From Balaenoptera acutorostrata (taxonomy: Eukaryota; Chordata; Mammalia; Artiodactyla; Balaenopteridae), in NCBI RefSeq assembly GCF_949987535.1, contig NC_080072.1, positions 58,442,460-58,506,459 on the forward strand: a DNA stretch of 64,000 nucleotides. The letters are read 5' to 3'. This document shows, in pieces, positions 24,093 to 36,244 of the stretch. A program made the translations under genes and the position numbers. Under the pieces are notes generated by a model, which saw only the letters and a program-made list of their open reading frames with translations, was not told where the DNA came from and ran no database searches. Within the stretch, counting starts at the first letter, position 1; every line of letters begins with the position of its first letter.

Positions 24093-24111
24093 AGGGGTAA
24101 AGCCACAGTGT

Positions 24112-24362
24112 GGAATGGTAGTATATGGGTTCTGAAATCAGATCAGGGTTCCAGCCTAGGCTGGATGTGAATTCCACTCCTTCCAAACTATGGAAGCCAG
24201 GCAGCATATCAGACCTCTGTGCTTCAGTTTCTTCATTTACAAGTGGCAATGATAATAGCAATACCTGCCTCTTGGGTTCCAGGAGGATTTAGCAAATAAT
24301 TCTGTAAAGCACTTAGTAGGCTGCCTGGCACGCAGAAAGTACTCGGTAAAAGTTAGCCATTG
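24112..24362 (+). mobile_element. MIR, full length
   Basis: 'gtgtggaatggtagtatatg', 'tgtgcttcagtttcttcatt' and 'gctgcctggcacgcagaaag'. It forms a head-to-head pair with the MIR to its left. Confidence 0.85.
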
Positions 24363-24418
24363 TCCTCACAGGCAGCACCATGTATAACTCAGAAGCCAGT
24401 GCACCATGGGATAGGCCT

Positions 24419-24540
24419 CCTGACTGCGTCTGGGGCAAGAGGCTACCCAGAGCTTCTCCTCTGGACAAGGGAGAGTCAGCCTGACTGCGTCTGGGGCAAG
24501 AGGCTACCCAGAACTTCTCCTCCGGACAAGGGAGAGTTGG
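24419..24540. repeat. 61-bp tandem duplication
   Basis: Copies at 24419-24479 and 24480-24540 with about four mismatches. Each contains tgactgcgtctggggcaaga and ggacaagggagag. Confidence 0.97.
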
Positions 24541-24680
24541 TTTCCGCATTTGTAAGAAGGGGGTAATACTTCCCTGAAAAGGTTGAGGAGAGAAATGAAA
24601 GAGCATATATAAAGAACTTCACACAGTACCGGGCACCCAGCTGGGGCTCAGTAAATGGCAGCAGTTATTACTATAATACT
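24538..24680 (+). mobile_element. MIR 3' half
   Basis: 'gtttccgcatttgtaagaag', 'ccgggcacccagctggggct' and 'cagtaaatggcagcagttat'; it directly follows the 61-bp tandem duplication. Confidence 0.75.
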
Positions 24681-26419
24681 CGTGAAGGAGTCTGAGAAAT
24701 TAAAATGCTGCATAAACTCAACATCTTATTAGTCTTAACCTACTTCATAGGTCCTCAATTAAGGCATAATTAAAGATTAGCTAAGGTTACAAGGTGGGCT
24801 GCCCACCTTTTCTTTCTTGGTTTGGGCTTCAGTGCTGCTTGTAACTTTTATTCAGGCCCCAGGCAAGACATAAAAATACCCTTAAACACCCAACCACATT
24901 AAATGCCAGTGAGATTCTGCAACATCTAACCTAGAGAACACTGCTCCTGGTTGGTTAAGTTTAAATCTCAGAAGCACTGGGAGGCCAAAGCAGTTGGCTG
25001 CAGGGCTGTAGCGTAAGGCAGCGTGGCAGGCGGGCAGGCGGGCGGGCAGACTCGAATTGGCAGCCAGAGTGCCACGCGTGTGGAAGCCGAGGGTCTCACC
25101 CACGTACCCAGGCCTCAGTCTCTGGAGAAGGAAGGGAGGAATACCTGCCTCTGGAAAAGAACGCATGTTGCTCCTGGCAGGTGCTCAATAAACGTGAGCT
25201 CCCCTTTTCCCTTCCTTGCTTCGTAAAGAGCTCAGGGCCCCCTGACACTTGGCTCTTTCTGTTGACCGACTGTAGATCCAAATTCAAAATACCTTCCTGG
25301 GCAAAGGGAAATGGGACAAGATTGGCTTGCTGGTCTCCTGGTGCAAAGATGCACTGGGAATTAGACCTGACTTCTGTCTGAGTTACTCTTGGGAATTTAA
25401 AACATACCCATTGCTTAGGCGAGTACTCAGGGCAGGCTGTGTGCCAGGGAGGGCAGCCCAGGATGTAAGGAGGGTGGCGCCTCAGGACAAGGCCAGCTGG
25501 TACCAATAAAGGCCAAGAAAGGGGGCTGAGGAGATGCTGCAGGAGGAGAGTCTGCAAAAACACAAATCAGGGCTGCGGTCACGACACAGGGGCTCTGGTG
25601 CCACTCCACTCACACACGTATTCATTTATTCATCTCCCACAGACCCAGCAAATCTTAGAATCTTCGAGTCTGACACACTCATTTTACAAGGGGGAAACAA
25701 CGCCGTAGGGCAAAGGCACAAACAAAATCCACAAAAAGACCTCGATTATTGCTCCTCATTGTTTTACCATGAGGTGAGCAGAGGGGTCTCAGCAAAACAA
25801 GAGTCCCCTGCGATCTGTGCCAGACTCTGTCTTGGGGGGAATCTCGACCCCTCTCCAGGCCTCAGTATCTTTACCTTTTAGGGGTCAGACTAGCAGACCT
25901 GGACCATCCTTCCAATGGTAACATCCTTCCCTCCAAGTCTATGGAATCCAAGCCGAGTGCTATTAAGTGTGCTTATGCATATCACCCAGAGGCTTTCTCT
26001 CTTCCCAGAGTGAATTTAAAACAATTGCTTCACATCAGGTCAAATTTCACATACTTGGGGGATTCAGCGATTACCTAGAGCGCCTCACCTGATCTGCTTT
26101 TATGCACATTCATAAAGGAGGCGATGGGAGATGTGTTAATAATTTTCATGAGGTGCTACGGCCCAAGATATGGAGATGATATGAATTATGCTCTGTGTTA
26201 AAGCCTTCTTTATTGTCCTGGGAGGAAGAAACGAGACATATTATACGTGCTTTTTCGGAGCAGAGGAACGTTTGATTCACTACTCAGGAGGCAGTTGTGT
26301 TTCACGGCCAACATTTATTTTGGTTCTATTTCATTATTGCTGTGCACTCTGCAGGCGAGGAAGTGTGCAACTTTTAAGAGTTTCTTGAACCCTTGGAAGA
26401 AAGGAAGGGAAAGGAGGGA

Positions 26420-26575
26420 GGTGAGCACCTCTTACGTTCCAGGCACCTTTTACTCCTTGTCTGACAATCCCATGAGATAGGTTACTGCACTGGGCCCATT
26501 TACAGGTAAGGAAATAGGCTCAGAGAAATGAAGTAACTGACTACAACTAATTAGCCAAGCAAAAGTCTTAACTAT
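26420..26575 (-). mobile_element. MIR
   Basis: 'gagcacctcttacgttccag' and 'aaggaaataggctcagagaa'. Confidence 0.8.
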
Positions 26576-26603
26576 AAAGCTCCCAGAGTTTGTTCAATTT
26601 TAT

Positions 26604-26620
26604 GAGTGTGTGTGTGTGTA
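26604..26620. repeat. (GT)n microsatellite, short
   Basis: Eight GT units. Confidence 0.8.
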
Positions 26621-26865
26621 TAAAGAAAACCAGGACAGTGCTTCTGAGGGTTGAAAAGGCCCTGATGAGGTTGGGTAAAGGGACTGCAGCAGACATCTGC
26701 CAGTTCAAAGGAACGGCTGCATCCTAGCCTAGTGTTATAGCGCTGATTATGAAGATGATCCCAAGACATGCAGAAAAGTCTAAGATGGGAACCAGCCACT
26801 TGACTCCAATGCCAAAGAAATACAGACTCTGTTTTAAGAAACCTGTCAACATATTTTTACAATCC

Positions 26866-27025
26866 TAGGCTGGAAGTCAGAAGGTCTGGGTTCTCATCTT
26901 GGTTTGACAATAGTGTGACGAAGCCACCTCGAGCAGGTCACCCCGTGCCCTTGAGCATTTCTTCCCCTTAAAATAAAATGGGGTTTTGCAATGAGATCTC
27001 TACGGCCCCTTTGAGTTAAAGCTCT
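26866..27025 (+). mobile_element. MIR, diverged
   Basis: 'gaaggtctgggttctcatct' and 'aataaaatggggttttgcaa'. Confidence 0.65.
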
Positions 27026-27107
27026 GCGGCTCCACCTGTAAAATGCACTTAATGTAACAGCTCATTCCCCAGTGAGGGATAAATGAGGTGTTACCGGGCT
27101 GCCTTGT

Positions 27108-27236
27108 AAGGTTCTTGCACATGTTTCATCTCTTTCAACGAGAAGGTGAGTTCTTGGGGGGCTGGAATGTGTCTTCTGTCTGGCACCCAGCACATGTCAG
27201 TAACTGTTGAGTAGACTGTATGAGTGAAAGGAAGAA
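27108..27236 (+). mobile_element. L2 3' end
   Basis: 'aaggtgagttcttggggggc', 'gtcttctgtctggcacccag' and 'gtgaaaggaag' match the terminal L2 pattern. Confidence 0.6.
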
Positions 27237-27257
27237 TGGATCTTATCATTCCTGGTG

Positions 27258-27400
27258 CAATGTTAAAGGACATGGACTTAGGAATCAGAAAGATCTGAAT
27301 TTTCATATAGCTTTACTCTGAGCCTTGTTTTCCAAGTTTATAAAATGGGAGCAAAAATACCTACCTCTCAGGGTTGTATTATCACCAAGTTAAGTGTTTT
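27258..27400 (+). mobile_element. MIR
   Basis: 'gacttaggaatcagaaagat', 'tctgagccttgttttccaag' and 'ctacctctcagggttgtatt'. Confidence 0.75.
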
Positions 27401-27586
27401 TATTGAAAGGAAGACCAAAAACAGAATATATAACGATCTTAAAGGGTACAATTCGCCCCTTAATTAATATCTTTGTTAGGCTAGCAGCTGCTGTGTGCAG
27501 GTACCTGCGTTCACTCAACAAGCATCTTTGAGGAATTGCTGAGTGAAGAGTACAATGCTAATCACTGGAAAGAGACTATCAGAAAG

Positions 27587-27742
27587 AATATTTACCAAGT
27601 ACCCAAACATACTATATGCCCCGCACTTTTCTGCACTAGCTCTGGGAGGTAGGAATTGCTCCTCCCATACCAAAGATAAGAAAGTCATGCTCAGAGAGGT
27701 TGAATAACTTGCTGAAGGTCAAACAACTGGTAGAGACTAGTA
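27587..27742 (-). mobile_element. MIR
   Basis: 'ctagctctgggaggtaggaa' and 'tcagagaggttgaataactt'. Confidence 0.75.
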
Positions 27743-27869
27743 GATGTGACAAAATCAGAGGGTTTAACGAACTATAGTGAAAATGCTGAATAACTTGAGC
27801 ATTTCAATGATCAGCAAGCTCTAGCCAACCACAAGGTAGAGTGAGGAGGGGGGTGGGGAAGGAGGAGAG

Positions 27870-28060
27870 GCCACCTTAACTAATTACAGCACACAGGTCA
27901 AAATCAAGGTGGAGTTCATTTATAAGAGGGAGGAGGAGGAAAAACTACCATATCTGTTCATTCAAATGCAAAAAGAGAGGTTGATTAAGGGACTTAATTA
28001 GAAAATTGCATTTAAAGAATCCTTCAAAAATGCTTCCCTTCTTACAGAAACATCAAATGA
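27870..28060. promoter_or_regulatory. Candidate conserved regulatory block
   Basis: Repeat-free, A/T-rich, with taatta (27881), ttaattag (27994) and attgcattt (28005). Purine-rich sequence precedes it. Confidence 0.25.
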
Positions 28061-28617
28061 TTTCTCATTCCTGCAATTTTTAAAATTTGGGTTGGAAATG
28101 TGTCCTAGGCATCTATGATATTATTGTTCTCCCATTGTTACGGAGCCCACAGAAGAGCCTTCCGTACATGGGGAAGGGCGGTGACTCCAGACATGCCTGA
28201 GCCCCTGGGCTCAGACAGCTGGAGAAGGAAGGGGAGTTCTCGGGGGCACTCAATGCCCCAGTGCAAAAGGATCTGAGTATGTTTAGGCCATGGTTTCCAG
28301 TTTGCAGAATACAGAAGTACGTAGGGATTGTGCTACAAATACTTGCTCCTCTCATTTTCAATGCCAGCCAGTATTCCCTGAAGTGCTTTTTTTCTGAATA
28401 CAAGTCCTGTGAGAATTTCTTAAGAGGGTTCCATGGTCAAAAAGCTTTGGGAAACACTGGGAAACTTCTCTCTTTAGAGAATCACAGGGCACATTATCAA
28501 GTTAATGGCTCTGAGAACTCCTGCAGTAAGGCATCTCTTTAACATTTTTCATATTTCTTTGTGGAACCCCTCTTTCAAGTAGTACCTATGAACACCCGGC
28601 AGAGCTAGTTCTCTTTG

Positions 28618-28870
28618 GAATACTATTAAAGATGATCCTCTCCTATCTGGGTTATTGCAACTGCCTCCAGGCTCACTTCTTTACAACTGGTCAGTCTCTG
28701 ATTATCAACTAATCACCCTTAATCAAAAACCCTCCACGGCTCCATACTACCTACAGAGTTAAGTGTGAACTCGAGCTTGATGATCAAGATACTCCTTCAT
28801 GCAGCTTTAAATGACAACCACAGGTGACTCCTTCCTATTATCTACTCTCTGGCCCCCTGACCATTCACCT
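28618..28870 (+). mobile_element. L2 fragment
   Basis: 'gggttattgcaactgcctcc', 'aaaaccctccacggctccat' and 'tctctggccccctgaccatt' appear in L2 order. Confidence 0.75.
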
Positions 28871-28874
28871 TAGG

Positions 28875-28995
28875 CCCTAGCCTTTTAAAAAACTTTGTAT
28901 TTTGAAATAATTTTGGATTTACCTACAAGTTATGAAAATAAAACAGAGTTCCTATGAACTTTCCCCCAGCATCTCCCCCATGATAACATCCAGCC
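28875..28995 (-). mobile_element. L1M 3' UTR scrap
   Basis: 'ttgaaataattttggattta' and 'catctcccccatgataacat' resemble the same kind of old L1 3' UTR as at 36245. It lies directly after an L2 fragment. Confidence 0.5.
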
Positions 28996-29917
28996 TTTTC
29001 TAAATGCTACCCATCACTTCCTACCTTGGGTTACCACTCATGATCATGTCTTCAAGGGCCACGTCCATGTCTGATTCAACTTCACATCTTTCCCAGAACC
29101 TGACACTAAGTATAGATCAATTAGGTACAAACGCTCAGTAGTTCCCAGACTTTTGCATTTCATAGTAAAGTTAAAAAAAAAAAAGTCAAAAACAAATATA
29201 ACAACCTGCTCGTCACTGCGTCACTGAAAAAGGGATATTTCCATAAGAAGGGCAATGTTAGAATAAGAGACAATCCTGATAACATATCATCCTGATTGTG
29301 TCTTCTGCTGCAAGCAGAACCCTTGTGGACAAGCACAGCAGAGCATGACCTGGTGACCCCTGTGTTAGCTAAAGCCATGGTAAAGGGAACAAGAAGGGTG
29401 CCCCAGCTTTCCAGCATTTTCAGATCTGTGATGAGGGGTTTGGGGACTTCTGTACTAAACGTAGCTCCAACCGAGCTTGGACTCTAAGTACTCATAGCAT
29501 TGCCACACAAGACTTTTCCTTGTTTTTTATGGCAAAGACAGAAGTGCTTGGGGCTAATTAAGCACAGAAATTTCATTCGGAACTAAAAGTCTATTTGGAA
29601 TTCTCAATTCTCCCTTCTGGTGCTAACACCTTGCCCCTGTCTAGATGGTAAACACATTTCTGTGTACATACGTCTCTCATCTTGGGGCTGGAGTCCACAT
29701 GGCTGCAGTGACTGTCTACAAGCAGATAAGGGTAAAAGGAAGTCACACATTTCATGGCCCCCCCCACTGTTTCCTTTCTCCTTCTCTTCTACCTCAGCTG
29801 GAACGGGATGAATTTTCCTGCAACACTCAGCCTCCAGAGGAACACCTCTCTCTCTACATATGACTGAGCTTTTCACGGGGTTTAAGAAGCCAGAATCGTC
29901 TTTCTCCAATGCAGAGC

Positions 29918-30272
29918 TGACCATGTCAGGGCTCCTCAATGGCTCACCACTGCCTAACGGAATTACACTCAGACTTTTCAGCATGATCTTCTATGCCCTT
30001 CACACAGTGGCCCCGAACGTCTTTCCAGCTCCGCTTTGGGGAGGAAGGAGTGTGGTGTTAGCCACTTCGTAACGATGTCTTGCTCTTTCCTCCCTTGTGC
30101 CTTTATTCATGGTGTTCTCTGTACCCGAAAAACCTTTCCCTGCTCTGTCTGCCTGGAGAACTCACGTTTATCCTGTAAGAATCAGCACAAGTGCCAATTC
30201 TTGACTGCAGCCTCCCTGGCCCCGCACCCCCAGACAGAATTAATCTCTCTGTTCCCACAGCAGCCTGTACTA
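29918..30272 (+). mobile_element. L2 fragment
   Basis: 'gggctcctcaatggctcacc', 'tcttctatgcccttcacaca' and 'ttccctgctctgtctgcctg' are L2 landmarks. It is followed directly by a MIR end and then a CHR SINE. Confidence 0.75.
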
Positions 30273-30277
30273 TCAGT

Positions 30278-30386
30278 AAAATGGGTTAATAACTACCTGC
30301 TTCATGGAGTTGCAAGGTTTAAGTGTAAATATGCATAAGGCATTTAGAACGTTCCATAGCACTTAACAAATGTGTCATTATAATCG
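30278..30386 (+). mobile_element. MIR 3' half
   Basis: 'aatgggttaataactacctg', 'ggagttgcaaggtttaagtg' and 'ttccatagcacttaacaaat'; the CHR SINE target duplication begins at its end. Confidence 0.65.
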
Positions 30387-30395
30387 CTGTTGTTG

Positions 30396-30569
30396 GGACT
30401 TCCCTGGTGGCGCAGTGGTTAAGACTCCACACTCCCAATGCAGGGGGCACGGGTCTGATCCCTGGTCAGGGAACTAGATCCCACATGCATGCCACAACTA
30501 AGGGGCCTGTCCGCCACAACTAAGATGCGGTGCAACCGAATAAATAAAATAATTAATTAATTTAAAGAA
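30396..30569 (+). mobile_element. CHR-type SINE, short subfamily
   Basis: It starts ggacttccctggtggcgcag and continues with the 'actcccaatgcagggggcac' and 'ggtcagggaactagatccc' version, a different subfamily from the long cetacean type. The tail is (AATAA)/(ATTA)-like. A 9-bp duplication ctgttgttg lies at 30387-30395 and 30570-30578. It is inserted just after a MIR fragment. Confidence 0.93.
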
Positions 30570-30769
30570 CTGTTGTTGTTGCTGATGTTTTTGTTAAAAA
30601 CATTAAAAAGAAATCTGCTTATATATGTTTATGCCCTGCGAGGCTATGAGCTCATAGAGGGTAGGGGCTAGGTTCCTCTAAATCTCTTATCCGCAGCACC
30701 TGGCAAAATGTCAGCTATAAACTGGGAGTCAAAGAAGTTAATTTTCTTTTGACTCTAAAATAAAATTTT

Positions 30770-31140
30770 CACTAGAAAATGTATGCATAAAGGAGAAAAG
30801 TATAAAGGAAAAAACCAAAAGTCTATCACAACCAGAACATTTAGAAATAACCACTGTTAACACTCCCTGGTCTCTTTCCTTCTAGTCTTTTCTTACACAT
30901 ATGTAAACATATACTTAACAAATTAGGTTCAGACTGTAGATACAGTTTTCTATCCAACTTTTTTCCCACTTAATGTTACACTATAAGAGTTTTTTCACAT
31001 CTTTAATATTATTTGAAAACATGATTTCAATGGCTATCTAAAACGTCGTATGGACAGAAGATAATGCTATTTTACCAACTTTCTATTCTTGGACAGCCAA
31101 GTTGTTTTCAGTTTTTCTGCCTTTGAAAATATTTCTCAGT
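30770..31140 (-). mobile_element. L1M 3' UTR fragment
   Basis: 'agaaataaccactgttaaca', 'tctttccttctagtcttttc' and the later 'ccaagttgttttcagttttt' are the usual landmarks of an old L1 3' UTR read in reverse. It is diverged, without any reading frame. Confidence 0.65.
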
Positions 31141-31879
31141 TAGCTGTAAGCTCTGCTAAGGGGTAGACTAAGTCCCAGATTAAACGGACCCTCACCCTAC
31201 CCCTACCCCCTTGAGAGTAGAGGTCTGGTCTAGAAAAAGCAGAGGATGAATCCTCTTTCCAGGAGCTGATTTAAGTATCTCTTGGAAGGATAGCAGACAA
31301 GCTTGGATGAGCTCACTCATGAGGCTGACCTGAGAGTGGGCTCGGGCTGAAGTTAGTCTTGTCTCCCTCCCATCCCCCCTCCATTCTAGGTCCCATTAAC
31401 ATTCCTCCTGGGAGATGGCAGTTCCAAAGGACAAACAAGCATTGTTGGGACTCAAGGGCCCCGAGAATGAGCCCTGTAACACGAGCCCCACCAGCTTGGA
31501 TACAGTCGGGTAGGTCACCCTGGGGACGCCCTGGTGACAGATGAAAGTGCATCTCAGAGCACTGGATTGTGTTTCCAGGGCACAGGTGTGGGGAGATTAC
31601 CTTTCTGACAAGCCAAGCACTTACCCCAATCTCTACAGCTGCTTTCTCTTCTTTCTCCGGTCCCAGCACCAGAAATAGCACCCTCAAGCCACGGTCTGTT
31701 AAAGCCACAAGCTGTCTTCACCGGAGCCCCTTTGCCGAAGAGTTACCAAAAGATCCCGACAAATTGCCTCACTTTGTCAAGTGAAAGAGCGAACACACAC
31801 GCTGCACTGGGAGTGCCTGGGCAGGCGTGTCCCCTCCAGCCAGGGGAGCCGTGACGCTCTTGCCGGGAGCCCTCGGTGT

Positions 31880-32088
31880 GGTGGCTGCAAAGACATGAGC
31901 TCTGGCCCCAGACCCCTGCGGGCTTGCTGCTTGCTCACTGCCTGACCGGAGGCAAACTGCTTGATCTCTCTGAGCCTCAGTTGCCTCACCTGTGAAGAGG
32001 GCATAATGCTGGCGTCCCAGAATCGCTGTGATGATTAAACGAGACCAGACACGTGAAAGCACTTAGCACCCCGTGTGCTTGGCAAAGG
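31880..32088 (+). mobile_element. MIR
   Basis: 'gatctctctgagcctcagtt', 'gatgattaaacgagaccaga' and 'gaaagcacttagcaccccgt'. Confidence 0.85.
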
Positions 32089-32592
32089 AGCTCCTGCAGA
32101 AAAATGCAGAGCTGTGAGAGGGACCAGGTGTGCTTGAGGAACAGGAAAGTGGCACACTGCAGAGCTGGCAGATGGGCCGACATGCCAAGGCCTGGGGACC
32201 TGCTTAAGACACTTGAGCCGGCTGCCAGCAGTGGAGGGTGAGGGTAGGTAGGCTGTTCTGTTCAGGGCTTGGCAACACCCACTGGGATGTGACTTGAAAG
32301 CAGCCTGGTCTCAGGGCTGGGAGGCAGGAAGGTGAGCCCTGGCAGGGCGCCCGCTGGGACCCCACTTGAAGCAGCTGCTGGGGCAGGGCGGCCAGAGGAA
32401 CACAACCCACTTGGCTCTTGGTGCCCACCCCAGTGTGCTGTACCGTCCAGAGCAGGCTCTCCCCGCAGCCCGAGGCTGCCCTGACTCGTTCTCACCTCAC
32501 AAAGCTGTCCCTGAAGCGGGTGGGGAGTTGACTCCGACAGAACACAGACTACGTTCTTGGCCTGTCTTGAACCAGATTTCTTGCTGTTAAGA

Positions 32593-32735
32593 TTCAGCAT
32601 TTCCTGAGCATCTACTACATGCCTGCACTGTGCTGATGCTTCCGTACACGTGATCGCAGTGGGTCCCCAGGACGATCCCATGAAGTCGTTATTCCCATTC
32701 CTGAGCGGTGGTGAGACTCGGGGTGACGAGGTCTT
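32593..32735 (-). mobile_element. MIR 3' half
   Basis: 'cctgagcatctactacatgc' and 'ccaggacgatcccatgaagt'. Confidence 0.7.
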
Positions 32736-32989
32736 TTAAACACATGGACAAGCGTGGCGTTAGCCCTGGGGTGAGGCGACGGAGGGCCAGGCCTCACCGG
32801 CTGGCACTCCTCTAGTGCAAAGGCTGATCCGCCTCCCCTTTCTCAAATCCCTTATTTGTTCACAAGGGCGAACTCTGTGGGCAGTACTCAGGAGAGCTGA
32901 TCCTCTGGGATCCCGCGGGTGAAAGAAAGGACCGACTCATTCTTGTGTCTCCCACGCACCAGGATGCCTGCTCACCTCTCCACAAATAC

Positions 32990-33168
32990 CACCTAACTCA
33001 GTCCTGCCAATTGCACCCCTGCTCCCCAAGGTAAGAACTATTATCCCTATTTTACAAAAGACAAAAATAAGGCTCAGAGAGGGAGACAGATCGTCCAGTG
33101 CTATGCGGCTAGACACTGGAGAATCTGTAATGTGAGGCCAGTGCTGGCTGGCTCCAAAATCTGTGCCC
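32990..33168 (-). mobile_element. MIR
   Basis: 'attatccctattttacaaaa' and 'ataaggctcagagagggaga'. Confidence 0.8.
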
Positions 33169-34317
33169 TTCCTCAAAAGCCTGTGTCTTTCCAAGAGAAT
33201 CCCTGTAAGGCTGAAAGTGCGCGGGGCCTTCAAGGTGCACTGGGAGTTCTGAGCAGACTTTTTAAATCTGATGAAACTCTCCCCTCAAGAGTTGGCCCAA
33301 GAGCCTGTGAGGGTCTCGAGGACAGACTATTTCTTCCCACCCCAGAAATCTGCATCTGCTGCTAGCCCCTCAAAGGGGACCTTAGCTAAAGATCCTTAAT
33401 GAGTGTGTACCTTTCAGACAACAAACACTCAGCTGTTCCCAGTCCCCAGGCGGCAGCTCCCAAGCTGGGGCAGGAGGCCCCAAGGAAGGGGGTGACTTCA
33501 CACCTCAATTCTTTAGGCAATTTTTCAGTCCTGGAAAAGGCATGTTCTAAAGCTTCCAATCCAAAAAGGACCTTGACTCTTGAAAGAGGGAGACAGAAAA
33601 GGAAAGGAACCCTAATGAGGGGGTGAGGGGTTGGGAGTGTGTGAGCAACAGACTCTTATCCCAAGGGATGCAGAGATTAGAACCACTCAACCCAACCTGC
33701 AAAGAAGCAGGAAACAAGTCCAGCCCCTTTCTAACCTCACCTGCCCTTTTTACATACGACTTCCTCTGCTTCAGTAGGAGAAATACACATTCAGCAAATA
33801 CACATCATTTAATTGCCTGTTATAAATTCTCACCTGTCCAGAGGGATGGCGATCTTCAAGGCATATTTGAAAACCATTTTTTTTCTAGTAGAGAAAGATA
33901 TCTAGATCTTTAGTGATATTGTAGATGATGACCTGTTTGAAGGTCTTGACAATCCAGGTGTGCTACTTCAATGTGCAAAAATGCACAGTCAAGGATCCAG
34001 ATGCCAAAACCAGAATAAATTAAGGGTAGCAGATGGGAAGTAAATACTAGCTTTCTTTATCTCTTATTCTGTATTTACAATGTTCCCATTTACTAAATAT
34101 TCTATTTACCAAGTATTTTAGTAATAACGGCCTCTGTTTTCATATAGCTTTTCGGGAAAATGCCTAGTGGTCCTCCTGGCTTGAGAGCGTGCTCCTGGGG
34201 CTGCCTTCCTAGACCTCCCTTTGTGCAGCACTCACGCTTCCCTGTGCCTTATCTCCTAGGAGCCACATGACAGGATGCAGAGGCCAGCAGAACAGGGTTT
34301 TTGTTTTTGTTTTTTTT

Positions 34318-34432
34318 TTAATTCCTTTAGAGATAAGGAAAGTAAGGGCCAAGGAGGTAGAGTAACTTTCCAGTGTCACATGGCCAATGAGGGGCAGGGC
34401 TGGGATTGGAAGTAAAACCCTGCCTAGGATGA
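34318..34432 (-). mobile_element. MIR core
   Basis: 'agagataaggaaagtaaggg', 'ccagtgtcacatggccaatg' and 'gcagggctgggattggaagt'; preceded by a T-rich stretch. Confidence 0.75.
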
Positions 34433-34934
34433 ACTGGCTGACACTGTAGTGATGCAAATTACAATGCTGAAGCAGTATGGGGCTCTCCATCCCGATTCAG
34501 GCAGAAATAAAAAGCAAGGAACCTGATTCTGGCCCACACTCACCTGCCCATCTCTAGCTGTGTTGGCCCAAAGAAACAGGCCAAGGAAGGTTATCTCCCT
34601 TGCCTGACTCATGTCTAGGTACCTAGGCTCTGAACAGACCAGCTTGCCCTATCAGAAGGGGCTCTGAAATAACAAATTGAAGTTCCTTCTCATCCTCAGT
34701 GTCCTCTCGGCCCCATCAAACCACCAGTAGTTTGAAGGAATAGGCTAAGAGACTGCTTCAAAAGGGCAGAAATCACAGTGCATTTGCATCATCCATTGGA
34801 AGGTCTGCAGGGCGGGGCTTTTGATGTCAGTTGGCTGCCCTTGATCTGTCATTCCTGGTACAAAAGAACAACTCTTGAGAGGCAGGTTTGGGTATCAGGG
34901 GCTTTCCTGGTCTTCTCAGATTCAGTACTAATTG

Positions 34935-35145
34935 CAGCTCTGTTCACTGAATGCTCATTATTTGCTAGGTGCCGGGCTAAGAGCTCTCCATAAAGTACGT
35001 TGATTCCTCGCTCACCCAGCTAGGTTGGTATTATTATACCTTATTACACAGATGAAGTGACCGAGGCTCAGAATGGATTACTAATCTGCCTGGTCACTCT
35101 GTCACTGGGATTTGACCCCAGGCCTATCTGACCTCAAAGCCTATC
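34935..35145 (-). mobile_element. MIR, near full length
   Basis: 'tgctaggtgccgggctaaga', 'agatgaagtgaccgaggctc' and 'actgggatttgaccccaggc'. Confidence 0.85.
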
Positions 35146-35361
35146 CACGCTTTTACGAAAAACTCTTAATAAGAGGATAAAATCAAATTATTTTCCTGTG
35201 ACTTTCCATGCGATTTCTCTTCCATTAAGAACTGTACTTTGGCTACCTTTTGGATAAAAACAAGAGTAATTTTGGATACACTTTTCTTCATGATCAAAAT
35301 AAGACAACTATTTGCTACAGATCTCTATGTATTTGAAACACTCTGATGTAATCAGTAAGAC

Positions 35362-35545
35362 CATATTTATAGAAGCACCTACTGTGTGTACAGGCTCCAA
35401 GCACCTAGTGACCACACACCCATATGGGCTGGGCAGCCCTGTAATAAATATTGTCTATAAATAACCAAGAGGCTGAAGCCCAGAGAGGGGAATCCACTTG
35501 CCCAAGGCCACACAGCTTCAGGGCTCAGACTCAGAAACCAGGACT
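35362..35545 (-). mobile_element. MIR
   Basis: 'gaagcacctactgtgtgtac' and 'cttgcccaaggccacacagc'. Confidence 0.8.
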
Positions 35546-36244
35546 TCCCGGCCACAGCAGAACCCTCCCAACCACAGGATTCAGCAGCTTCTGTGTTGGA
35601 TTGGATTGTGGTCTGGGTTCAAGGTGGGAAATTGGGCGGGGGTGGAGCGTTTGGGAGCCTGGCCAAGGGCTGGAAAAGCAAAAGGAGATGGAAAAGGTTT
35701 CATTCCCAAACGCTGCCTCCCTAGAAAACTTTAAACAGAAAAGTTTGCCTTTACAATCTGGAGGAGTGTTTCATGTTTCAGCTCACGTTGAACTGTTTTA
35801 TGCTTTAGCTATAAACCTCCGACAAGGAGGGTGCAGGGGCAAGGCTGGCCCAACTTTAACTATGGCAGTGCCATCGTAAAGCTCAGGTTACGAGGATCAC
35901 GGCTAGTGCCAAGGCGGTTTAACAAGTATGAAGGCACATAATTCCTTCCAGTTGTCCTGCCTCAGCACAGAAGGGCTGGTCCTGGGGCGCGGCTGTGTGC
36001 ACTCCGGCCAATGTGGTTCCCATCACTGGCTCCAGCGCCTCGCGGAAGTCCCCTCCACGCCCAGGAAGGGGCTGTTTTATCACAACTGCTAAACTATCAA
36101 TTTTCTGTAAAGGTTCAGAGGGTTTCTGTATTCTGAGTTCCCAAAGGGGGTAAGGAATCTTGCTACAAAGAGTGCCCACAATTCACCCGTCCCAAGAATC
36201 CTTTCCAAAAACTCAGTTGCTATCGTCTAATCTCTCCCCAACCC

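Noticed and set aside
25096..25563. 155-codon minus-strand frame
   Set aside because: No domain or splice structure; includes MIR-like sequence and a GC-rich simple stretch.
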